Positions 45,201 to 51,662 of a DNA stretch of 64,000 nucleotides are shown in pieces (the stretch's first letter is position 1; each line of letters begins with the position of its first letter). Source of the DNA: Grimontia sedimenti (GTDB lineage Bacteria > Pseudomonadota > Gammaproteobacteria > Enterobacterales > Vibrionaceae); contig NZ_JAALDL010000001.1 of NCBI RefSeq assembly GCF_011045095.1, forward strand, positions 186,001 through 250,000, given 5' to 3'. Made by a program: the position numbers and the translations under genes. Under the pieces are notes generated by a model. The model ran no database searches. It was not told the DNA's origin and saw only the letters and a list, made by a program, of their open reading frames with translations.

Positions 45201-45561
45201 CTATGCCTGTCAGGTAGCCAACAATAAATTCCTTGGCCGTGGTGCTGACACACTGGTGGAAATCCTCACCCGCAGCCTCAGCGACAATATCAGAATGCGT
45301 TTCGAACGTGTTCTTTTCAATAACAACTTCATCGAACACGTCGGTACCAACGACGACAACATAGCCAATGGCGCGACAGTCATCCTTAATGGCAGCCAAG
45401 CATCAGTGATGGGTAACCACGTCAAATCCGGTACTTTCTTCCTTCCCTCGTTCAACTTCAACGGCATGGAAGGGCCTTTTATTGGCAATGTCGTCCGCGG
45501 CTCAATCATCAATCACCCTGAATTCCCTGCGCCTGAGTCTGGCTTCAACACTCAGGCATAA
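42226..45561 (+). CDS. Large beta-helix protein with DUF6519-type N-terminus, fibre candidate
   Basis: This 1111-residue protein starts with ISGKTFDPRHNYSELVSMQG and LNEGAAIVDRRFRAES, which resemble a DUF6519-type domain seen in eCIS-linked proteins. From about residue 460 a long right-handed parallel beta-helix follows, with the start motif VVVRPGEDIQAALDSL. Many turns are spaced about 22-25 residues and rich in Asn (IENNTMV, INSNQIRDDG, VTNNQIAN). This fold is common in tail spikes that bind or cut polysaccharides. No catalytic residues can be assigned. It is the best candidate for the target-recognition fibre, as no Pvc13-like fibre is otherwise present. Confidence 0.8.
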   Translation: MAIDISGKTFDPRHNYSELVSMQGRVVSDTPLNEGAAIVDRRFRAESIDLAGFSGYPAHLPDSFRIEIAGGELLIHPGRYYVDGLMAENFGHGEHDFYLPLEELRSSEPVHFDAQPYLPIMEPLELEDGRYLVFLDVWKRPVTFLEDPELIDPAIGVDTSARVQTVWQVKLFAVDDGVTCNTDDEDIEGWEAFTEPSSARLSTRANPASAVDDPCLLPPEGGYRGLENRTYMVAVHDTNEDEVPLLKWSRVNGAFAGRILAQPANNTLTLEQVAKDDYLRFNAGDWAEITDDVRVLEGNPGTMVQILSVNDATNTVVLTNSLGVGEIMLMPASNAANQSIHPILRRWDQSGVVLDTDGNEIVNLDAPGGDGLIPAPEGTFIALEDGVEVAISLEGGAGEYHVSDNWSFITRYADSSVETLREAPPQAFHHHYCRLAVLDVVGGEFVEPIFQDCRDPIGTAGCCTVVVRPGEDIQAALDSLSPEFGGCVCLKVGVHTIRRALRIRYPNVTLHGESHGAQIRNLSGESAIAVRSDDGSVLAGIHLSTVSILNRGVTDKPEGIISIRTAQDSLIEDCRVQTLDGSVQSIDNPAVGLFDCQRVRVSHCQFEGSPIGVWIGDGGEDVTINNNLVRFSAEQLPGLIGVAVARIAGRARIIENDIDGFARGVVINNQPVGPVFSTASYSEVKGNRITLSRMAGELDAVAVESNCAYGTVSENQILLLAEESTGIMVSGVGTLIERNRIQTEEQVETQVAIMIGSEDDELFTGGITAAQNWISGCSGGVIADQVVGLRIDNNDISGDRGTELAVSATECTLVSIENNTMVTVTLAVFVSECEDVQINSNQIRDDGAAIFCERCVRVDVTNNQIANCTHGGILVFLCIARAGIIGNRLNYVGVSGASIFASSIMSLFHLGECHIESNEVLNTGVGRDEVVNQQRTVGIGALYVLEARVESNLVSYSDLLTRERVLEDRALLMQGLMEISFPFGDRRVVFLGYACQVANNKFLGRGADTLVEILTRSLSDNIRMRFERVLFNNNFIEHVGTNDDNIANGATVILNGSQASVMGNHVKSGTFFLPSFNFNGMEGPFIGNVVRGSIINHPEFPAPESGFNTQA

Positions 45562-45576
45562 CCAAGGAGCGAAATC

Positions 45577-45987
45577 ATGGCAAAGGCAAGCACAGTATTG
45601 AAAAAACACCTTTCGCTCATCAGCGAAATGGAAAAGGCGGGTCAACCGAATAACGTGAAGAATCCGGTAGTGAAAACCCGCAATGCCGCTGCGGCCAAAA
45701 AGGCAAAGGTTGAAAGTCGTATCAAAGAACTGGAAGAGCAACGTGCAGCGTTCAATAAAAAAATGGATGAAGCGATAACACAAGAGAAAAAACAGCTCGT
45801 TGACATAGAGCGGTTCGAAAAGATGGTCGCGGAGCCAGAACAACCCAAAACCGAAGAAAAGCCGAAACCAAAACCCAAGCCTCGCGCACCAAGAACACCC
45901 AAGGTGAATACCGATGCGGTGTTAAAAGCGACGACGAAAAGAAAGGTTTCACCGACTACGCCGAAAAGAAGGCCGACGAAAAAGTAG
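45577..45987 (+). CDS. Lysine-rich helical eCIS protein
   Basis: This 136-residue basic protein is not recognised. Residues 1-85 are predicted helix/coiled coil (KKAKVESRIKELEEQRAAFN, then KKMDEAITQEKKQLVDIERF). Residues 88-136 form a Lys/Pro-rich disordered tail (KPKPKPRAPRTPK, ending RRPTKK). The ribosome-binding site AAGGAG lies at 45563-45568. It sits between the fibre and the last DUF4157 gene and could be an adaptor, chaperone or tail-packaged protein. It is too short for a usual tape measure. Confidence 0.7.
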   Translation: MAKASTVLKKHLSLISEMEKAGQPNNVKNPVVKTRNAAAAKKAKVESRIKELEEQRAAFNKKMDEAITQEKKQLVDIERFEKMVAEPEQPKTEEKPKPKPKPRAPRTPKVNTDAVLKATTKRKVSPTTPKRRPTKK

Positions 45988-46001
45988 TTTGAGTTAAGAC
46001 C

Positions 46002-48152
46002 TTGTCTTTCGCCCCTCAGAAAAAAGTGACGCCGAGTAGTACGCCCAAAAAAGATGCGAAAAGCGCAAATATTCTTTCACGTCGTGGAAGTGAGTTGTTG
46101 TCGTCAAACAAAAAGACAACAGCCGAGAACGCGCTTGCCGTTTCTGAATGTACTGGAAGTTCGTTAAGAGTATTGCCAGGGGGTAATGCAACAAAACCAA
46201 TGAATATGGCTCGGGTGGTTAGGCAATTCAGCAATGCTAAAACACCTAAGCACACTGCTAAGGTTCCGACATCTGTTGCTTCCAGCGTGAGAGGGTTTGG
46301 TCAAGCGCTTCTTGAAGCCGCCCAAGAGACCAAAACTGAAGCTGCAATGGAACCGTCATTTCCCGCTGGCTTTAATACTGCGCCCTTATCTTCAGGTAAC
46401 CCAATTCCTGAAGCAACCCGTGTGCATTTTGAAAGTGCGTATGGGTACGACTTATCTCCCGTTAGGTTGCATCAGGGAGTAAGAGAGCAAAGCGCGTTGC
46501 AGGCACTAAACACCGTCGCATTTACGTTGAACGACCATATTGTAATGGATAGCCGGATCAGTCTGGATAGCCATGCGGGAAGGCATGTTCTCGGGCATGA
46601 GCTGGCTCACGCCGTGCAAGGAAGGTTGGGAGGTCAATCAACTCATCATCAACCTCGATTGAGTCAGCCAAATTGGCACTCAGAAAGAGAGGCGGAAAGC
46701 GCAACGAAAGCCGCTTTAGCAGGTCGTCGATATGATATTCGTCAGGTTGTTGACGAAGACGTCCATCAGATTGCTCCGTGGTTAATTCTTGCTGGAATTG
46801 GCTTGGCAGCAGGGCTGGTGACGTGTGCTGTGTCAGACAGTCCAGAAGAAAACCGTCGGCGTCACGCAGCTGGGGAAGAAGATGATTCCCAAAGCCTTTG
46901 GGCCTTGGCGCCGATTTACGGATCTATTCAGCAAATTCGCGAAGCAGAGTCCTACTTTCAACGTGTGCTTGGGGTGGGATTTTTAATGCTTGATATGGCG
47001 ACATTGGGATCAGCAAGTGTGGCTGCAAGAGCATTAATCCGTGCACCGGCTGCGTTAGTTCGCACAGCCTTGACCCGACAAGGGAGTCGGTTAGTGGTTC
47101 GGGAAGGCGGAGAAATTGCGACTGAGGCTATGGCACGGGAAGTCGCAGAAGGGTTTGTCCGTGAGGGAGGCGCTGTATTTGCCTCGCGATCTGCTGCATC
47201 GGCAGAAATGATGCAAGCTTTACAACGTGGGGCGATGCTATTGGTGACTGAGGGGGGCCTGAATCATGCTGTCATGTACGCGAAAAACGCCGCAGGCCAA
47301 CTCATTCGTGTTCATGGTGGCCCATTGCGTGTTCTGTTCCATGAAGCACCGCGTGCTCTAGGGCAAGAAGCTGTTGAGAGTCTGGGTCGAAGAGTGAATG
47401 CCTATGTCGTGATTGAGGCGGGTGAAGCGGCCGTCGATATTGAACGTGCGACAGGCATAGTGCAAAACAGTGCGCCTGCGATTGTTCGTTGGTTGAGCGG
47501 GAATCCTACCAGTTGCGGCATTTTGCAAGGGGCATTGCTGGAAGCTTCAGAACTGTCAGCGACCGCTTTAAGCCGACTAATGCCAGCAGGTGCAACAAGC
47601 AGATTGGTGCCAGTCACTATCATGGATCATATGATTCAAAGTGGTGCCGGACTCCGTTTGGTAGAAGGGGGAATGGCGAATGTCATCCGAGGTACCGCAA
47701 TTCAGGAGTCAATGTTGGTTGCTGGTGGTGCATTGCCCGCTGTTGTGTCGGGTATGGTGGGCTTTTTCGTACACATGGGAACGTACTCACCTGAGGAACA
47801 AGAAGCACTGGGAAGACCAGGGGACCCAAGTGGAATGGAACCTCCGGCACCAGCAGCCCAACCTGTTCCTCAGCAGCAAATCGATACGACTGTTGATGTG
47901 TATGTCGATGTACTTTCAAGCGCCGATCGCACCGGTCATCGTCGCGTTGTGTTTACGATTCGTCGCACGCAAAGCGAAATTAGCCCAGGATTTGAAAAAC
48001 TCTCCGAGCAATCGCCGCTGAGTGAACAAGGCGAATCAATGCGGCCCATCATGGCTATTATGGTCGCCAATATTGCGAATGAACCTATCGGTGAGTACCG
48101 GATTATCGCAACACGTAACATGATTGGTTGGGGGCTGGAAAGAGGCGAGTAA
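46002..48152 (+). CDS. DUF4157 protein with permuted papain-like C-terminal region, effector candidate
   Basis: This protein of up to 716 residues reads from TTG 46002, the first possible start after an in-frame stop at 45990-45992 (GTG 46026 is an alternative; no strong ribosome-binding site is visible). A Lys/Ser-rich N-terminus (1-115) is followed by DUF4157 (about 118-235) with HELAH (199-203) and SEREAES. A hydrophobic helix lies at 259-278. Residues about 405-545 have GAMLLVTEGGLNHAVMYA with His422, then an NPTSCGILQGALLEA helix start with Cys505. This His-before-Cys order recalls circularly permuted NlpC/P60-LRAT hydrolases. A second hydrophobic stretch lies at 571-592, and a beta-rich C-terminus ends the protein. 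Confidence 0.72.
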   Translation: MSFAPQKKVTPSSTPKKDAKSANILSRRGSELLSSNKKTTAENALAVSECTGSSLRVLPGGNATKPMNMARVVRQFSNAKTPKHTAKVPTSVASSVRGFGQALLEAAQETKTEAAMEPSFPAGFNTAPLSSGNPIPEATRVHFESAYGYDLSPVRLHQGVREQSALQALNTVAFTLNDHIVMDSRISLDSHAGRHVLGHELAHAVQGRLGGQSTHHQPRLSQPNWHSEREAESATKAALAGRRYDIRQVVDEDVHQIAPWLILAGIGLAAGLVTCAVSDSPEENRRRHAAGEEDDSQSLWALAPIYGSIQQIREAESYFQRVLGVGFLMLDMATLGSASVAARALIRAPAALVRTALTRQGSRLVVREGGEIATEAMAREVAEGFVREGGAVFASRSAASAEMMQALQRGAMLLVTEGGLNHAVMYAKNAAGQLIRVHGGPLRVLFHEAPRALGQEAVESLGRRVNAYVVIEAGEAAVDIERATGIVQNSAPAIVRWLSGNPTSCGILQGALLEASELSATALSRLMPAGATSRLVPVTIMDHMIQSGAGLRLVEGGMANVIRGTAIQESMLVAGGALPAVVSGMVGFFVHMGTYSPEEQEALGRPGDPSGMEPPAPAAQPVPQQQIDTTVDVYVDVLSSADRTGHRRVVFTIRRTQSEISPGFEKLSEQSPLSEQGESMRPIMAIMVANIANEPIGEYRIIATRNMIGWGLERGE

Positions 48153-48286
48153 CAATCGATTTGGCGTATGTTTCAGTATCCAGTCTTCCCGCGACAAAAA
48201 AATTTCTCCCAAGAGGCAATAATTTCAGTCAGTGATTCGTTATTGGAGTGAAAACAGGACTTTTTACCTTCAACTAGAGAATCAAA

Positions 48287-49179
48287 ATGAATTCAGAAAA
48301 TACCTTCTTCAACAAGGCGGCATTGATATTACGCCTTGGTCTAGGCACCGTATTTGTCATCGGTGGGTTATCCAAGCTCAGTCTATTACTCTCAAGCACT
48401 CACCAAGCGGCAATGGTTGCCAATTACATGGGAACCACTGGCTATATCAACGAGCTGTTTCAGGACTATTTGTTCAGCAACGGTATTCTTACCCCCTGGT
48501 TTTTTCTCACTTCGCTCTCCGCGTTCGAGCTCTTTTCCGGTATTGCTTTGGTTGTGGGGCTGATGGTGAGGCCACTGGCGCTTTTCTATGGCCTGCTGCT
48601 GTGGACTTTCGTGTTCTCGTTACCTGTGGATACGGTACCGGGGGCTTCAGTGGGTGTGAAAACTTACACTTCACCCGCTATATTCGTCCAAATCCGTGAC
48701 ATTACTCTGTCAGGCTTAATGTTCGTGCTGTTTAACCTGGGTGCAGGCGCGCGCAGTTTAGATAATAAACGTGGCTATATCGTTGAGCAGTCAGATTGGA
48801 ATTCGTTGGGGCTACTGCTTCGGTTCTCTCTTGGCTTAACCTTTATCGTCGGTGGTTTCTTTGGCGCTTATGCAAAATTCCGACCTTTGCGACCAGTCAG
48901 TTGTTGCTTGCATTGGTAGGAGTCGTACTTGTGTTTGGTCGTCCTAAATTTGTCAAAATCGCTGGCGGTGTTGTCTTGGCTATCATGATTTGGTTTATGT
49001 TCACCAAACTCAATGTCGATAAAGGTGTTATCGCAAACTTAAATGGTGTTAAGCGGGAATTTGCATTGGCTGCGGCAGGTCTAGTGTTGATGAAGTTAGG
49101 GGGTGGTGAACGCTTCACTTTGATTGACCTAATCAACCGTTCCAAACATGTATTTGGCGTATATAAGCCAGTTTCTTGA
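48287..49179 (+). pseudogene. DoxX/DoxD-like membrane protein, frameshifted
   Basis: A protein of about 297 residues is split into two frames. Bases 48287 to about 48880 encode a start with four or five membrane spans (ILRLGLGTVFVIGGLSKLS) and reach GGFFGAYAK. The continuation is in the -1 frame, IPTFATSQLLLALVGVVLVF, and ends at 49179. Restoring one A in the A4 run near 48873-48876 (GCAAAATTCC) joins the frames. DoxX/DoxD-type proteins are small membrane proteins, some acting as quinone-linked oxidoreductase subunits. The duplicated layout (two DoxX-like N-terminal motifs) fits the family. It may be a true mutation or a homopolymer sequencing error. Confidence 0.72.
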
Positions 49180-49198
49180 AAGAATGATTGAGGAGTGA

Positions 49199-49235
49199 GC
49201 CCACCTGTAGTCAACGGATGTTGAAGTAGGTGGGC
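49199..49235 (+). promoter_or_regulatory. Hairpin over the sigma-factor ribosome-binding site
   Basis: GCCCACCT (49199-49206) pairs with AGGTGGGC (49228-49235). The right arm contains the only purine-rich sequence (GGTGGG) upstream of the ATG at 49245. It may end the preceding transcript (followed by CGTTTATC) or hide the ribosome-binding site of the sigma gene. Confidence 0.4.
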
Positions 49236-49244
49236 CGTTTATCT

Positions 49245-49763
49245 ATGTGGAATTTTTTCAGGAAAAGGGAAAGTGAGACGTTTGATGAGGAGCTTCTCAA
49301 TCAGCTTTATCGGTACGCGTATTCACTTTGCCAAGATGAGAGTCTGGCGTTTGACTTAGTTCAATCCAGTTGTGAAAAAGCTTTGCGATTGAATAATCTC
49401 CGCAAGCGCAAAAAGGCCTATTTGATGACCACGATCCGCAATGCCTTCATCGATCAATATCGGAGAAGGCATCTGGAGTTAGTGGTTGAGGCTAACGAGT
49501 TAGATAGCGTAATTCAAAACGATTCGCTGACCATGCGTTCGTTGGAAGAGCTGCAAATTGAAAAAGAGAACGTGAAATTGGTGCTTGAAGAACTGTCGCC
49601 ACAGGAAAGGGAATTACTGTTTCTGTGGGCGGTAGAAGGAAAGACGTTGCAAGAAATTGCCTCATTGACCGATACGCCAATTGGAACCTTGTTATCGCGA
49701 ATTAGACGGATGAGAAAGCGGCTAGTCGCGCAGTTTGGTCACTTAAATGAGCAGGTGTTGTGA
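49245..49763 (+). CDS. ECF-type RNA polymerase sigma factor
   Basis: This sigma-70-family factor of about 172 residues has region 2 (LYRYAYSLCQDESLAFDLVQ, then KAYLMTTIRNAFIDQYRRR, about 20-80) and region 4 (LSPQERELLFLWAVEGKTLQ, then IASLTDTPIGTLLSRIRRMR, about 115-160). Regions 1.1 and 3 are lacking, as in ECF sigmas. The ATG at 49245 is preferred to the GTG at 49230, which lies inside a hairpin. Its stop overlaps the next gene's ATG, the usual pairing with an anti-sigma factor. Confidence 0.88.
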   Translation: MWNFFRKRESETFDEELLNQLYRYAYSLCQDESLAFDLVQSSCEKALRLNNLRKRKKAYLMTTIRNAFIDQYRRRHLELVVEANELDSVIQNDSLTMRSLEELQIEKENVKLVLEELSPQERELLFLWAVEGKTLQEIASLTDTPIGTLLSRIRRMRKRLVAQFGHLNEQVL

Positions 49764-50320
49764 TGAACAAAAACAAGGAAACGTTTAAAGATGCGCTTAT
49801 AGAAGAGTTCGAACAAAAAAAGCTTTCTGAGGCGCAACTGTCTAAGCTCCAGTCATTGGGTAAACCCAACAAGTCACCAGTTCGCTTACTGTCTTCTTTA
49901 GCAGCGGTACTACTACTTTGCACCTCGTTGATCATCTTTACTGGGTGGAGTCAGGGTTATCAGCGGATCGCAGCTGAAATTGCCTATAACCATAACAGCC
50001 AGATGCAGATGGAAGTGAAAAGTGATGTCTTTGATGATATTCAACATTATTTGAACAGACTCGATTTTTCGCTGATAGCCTCAGAACAATTGCCGGCAAA
50101 TGTATGGCGAATTATTGGTGGTAGATATTGCAGCATTGATGGGAAGATCGCGGCGCAACTGAAAGTCGAAAACAAAGAAAACGGTGATGTGTATACGCTA
50201 TATCAAGCGAAACTACCCGACATGCTCGACTCAGAGAAAGAGTTGGACTCCATTGTGGTTGATGGTGTGGAAGTGAAGCTCTGGAGAGAAAACGGGCTAC
50301 TCTTGGGACTGGCAAAATAA
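49763..50320 (+). CDS. Putative membrane anti-sigma factor
   Basis: This 185-residue protein has a cytosolic N-terminus of about 40 residues (EEFEQKKLSEAQLSKLQSL), one membrane span (LLSSLAAVLLLCTSLIIFTG, about 42-61) and a periplasmic domain of about 120 residues. Start/stop overlap with the ECF sigma gene (TGATG) and this topology are typical of anti-sigma factors. No zinc-binding HxxxCxxC motif is visible, so it is not a ZAS-type. The signal it senses is unknown. Confidence 0.65.
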   Translation: MNKNKETFKDALIEEFEQKKLSEAQLSKLQSLGKPNKSPVRLLSSLAAVLLLCTSLIIFTGWSQGYQRIAAEIAYNHNSQMQMEVKSDVFDDIQHYLNRLDFSLIASEQLPANVWRIIGGRYCSIDGKIAAQLKVENKENGDVYTLYQAKLPDMLDSEKELDSIVVDGVEVKLWRENGLLLGLAK

Positions 50321-50328
50321 GGTGGTAA

Positions 50329-50355
50329 GAAGGCGGCAGTTTCCCCGCCTATTTA
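50329..50355. terminator. Weak hairpin between convergent genes
   Basis: AGGCGG (50331-50336) / CCGCCT (50345-50350) forms a short stem between the anti-sigma-like gene and the LysR gene, followed by ATTTAAT. It is a possible shared terminator. Confidence 0.4.
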
Positions 50356-51269
50356 ATGCTAGTCATCTCCGTCATTCCTTCAGAAATGTTATGAATCGCG
50401 TGAGATAACGAATCATCGGGCTCTCTATAAAACAGCCTGACTTCAAAGGGGATATTCCATTTCTCATCGCCTGCCAGTGCAAGCTCTCCACGCACCAATT
50501 CATCCTTCACAAATGAATAGGGGAGCCAAGCTAAGCCATAGCCGCCGAGCACCATGGATTTTAGCGTGTGGGCGAAGGGGTTTTCATAGCGTCTGTTCAG
50601 GTAACACGCTTCTTTGTCGAGCATTTGGTCGATTGATTTACCAAACAAAGACTGATGGGTGTAAGCCACCAAAGGAATCGGGTTATTGGCTTCACCGGGA
50701 AGATGAAACATGGCTTGCATGTTGGTTGCCAGGGAGACTGGAACCAAGGTTTCTTGGCCTATCACTGTGCTTTGAAAACGGTTGTCATCAATAGCGTTTC
50801 CAAGCTCGTTGTGGGTATAACAAAGCAGGTAATCAACAGACCCATTTCTAAACATTTCTATGCAATCAGCAAGACGATCAGAGGAAAGCTTTACATAAAC
50901 AGGGCCGACTTCTTTTTCGATTTCATGCATCCATGACATAAAGACGGTTTGAACGATTGAGTTCTGCGCAGCCACAGAAATTTCATTGGTTCGGGTTTTC
51001 TTCAATGCCCGGGCAGACTCTCTGGCGAGATGCAGTCGATTGAGGATCTCTTCCGCTTCAATCACAAAAGCTTTGCCTTGTTCCGTGAGTTCCAGTTGCG
51101 GAGAGTCGCGGTTCACGAGATCTGTGCCTACCCATTGCTCTAGGGCTTTGATGCGTCGACTGAACGCGGGTTGGGTGACAAAGCGTTCTCTGGCGGCAGA
51201 GGTAAAGCTGCTTGAATGTGCCAGACAAACAAAATCTTCCAATAACTTAAAATCCAATATCCCCTCCAA
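50349..51269 (-). CDS. LysR-family regulator, HypT-like
   Basis: This 306-residue LysR regulator has an N-terminal winged helix-turn-helix (FVCLAHSSSFTSAARERF, then VTQPAFSRRIKALEQWVG, about 10-55) with the QPAFSRRI motif shared with E. coli HypT/YjiE-like proteins. The effector-binding domain follows. It is divergent from the dctPQM TRAP operon, and an operator-like site (51484-51500) sits between them. It therefore probably controls that operon in response to its substrate. A paralogue of the same group (58208-59110) heads the second catabolic module. Confidence 0.9.
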   Translation of the reverse strand: MEGILDFKLLEDFVCLAHSSSFTSAARERFVTQPAFSRRIKALEQWVGTDLVNRDSPQLELTEQGKAFVIEAEEILNRLHLARESARALKKTRTNEISVAAQNSIVQTVFMSWMHEIEKEVGPVYVKLSSDRLADCIEMFRNGSVDYLLCYTHNELGNAIDDNRFQSTVIGQETLVPVSLATNMQAMFHLPGEANNPIPLVAYTHQSLFGKSIDQMLDKEACYLNRRYENPFAHTLKSMVLGGYGLAWLPYSFVKDELVRGELALAGDEKWNIPFEVRLFYREPDDSLSHAIHNISEGMTEMTSIK

Positions 51270-51662
51270 GCCCTGACTGCATGCCTGATTGCGTGTGTGA
51301 TCTTCGTTCCTTCGAAAGTACGCTTTTCTAAACCTATCAGAAAGTGACGGGTTGGACGGCTTAAAGATAAGAAAATGGCCTATTCACCACTAAATCTATG
51401 GATAAGTGTGAAAAGTTTTTCTTTTCTAGACTAAGCGAAGTCTCGTTGTTTAATGCTATGAATTTATGAGAGTTATTTGGGGGCATAACTTTTCGGTATG
51501 TAGGGCAACCGAATTGGCATGATGCAAAATTGGCTCTTCTGACCATGCTTAATTGAGTGTTTTTAGCCGCACGCTACCTCGGCGGCCGAAAACCAATATG
51601 GATGAATCGCAGCGAATGTCCAGCGCTGCAAATCATGGAAAATCAGACTAGGGAGAAGTCTC
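51270..51662. other. Control region between LysR gene and dctP
   Basis: This 393-bp divergent gap has no supported gene; it is AT-rich in 51360-51480. It holds the operator-like site at 51484-51500 and the GGGAGAAG ribosome-binding site of dctP just before 51663. A TTGGCATGATGCA stretch near 51514 looks like a sigma-54 element, but its GG-GC spacing is too short. Confidence 0.6.
51484..51500. promoter_or_regulatory. LysR-type operator-like site (copy 2 of 3)
   Basis: CATA-ACTTTTCGG-TATG has the 9-bp core of the 15700-15716 site with different but again complementary 4-bp arms, and T-N11-A geometry. It lies between the HypT-like LysR gene and dctP, about 163 bp before the dctP ATG. Confidence 0.6.

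Larger units (their letters stand above)
22305..48152 (+). other. Extracellular contractile injection system (eCIS) locus
   Basis: Twenty same-strand genes with overlaps or gaps mostly under 20 bp encode sheath, tube, gp26-like, disordered, DUF4255 cap, AAA+ ATPase, DUF4157 effector candidate, small unknown, tube-adaptor, LysM/gp53-like, gp27-like hub, gp5-like spike, PAAR-like tip, gp25, two baseplate wedge proteins, gpI-like, beta-helix fibre, Lys-rich and second DUF4157 proteins. This gene set is that of phage-tail-like particles such as Afp/PVC and related eCIS. No capsid, portal, terminase, integrase or lysis genes are present. The combination of DUF4255, AAA+ and DUF4157 proteins separates it from R-type pyocins and from T6SS. 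Confidence 0.9.

Noticed and set aside
22305-48152. Prophage or R-type tailocin interpretation of the tail genes
   Set aside because: No integrase, terminase, portal, capsid, holin or endolysin genes; DUF4255, AAA+ ATPase and DUF4157 proteins are eCIS hallmarks.
48868-48885. Programmed ribosomal frameshift in the DoxX-like gene
   Set aside because: No X-XXY-YYZ slippery heptamer and no convincing downstream structure; a missing A in a homopolymer is simpler.
51510-51530. Sigma-54 promoter before dctP (TTGGCATGATGCA)
   Set aside because: The GG and GC elements are several bases too close for a -24/-12 promoter.
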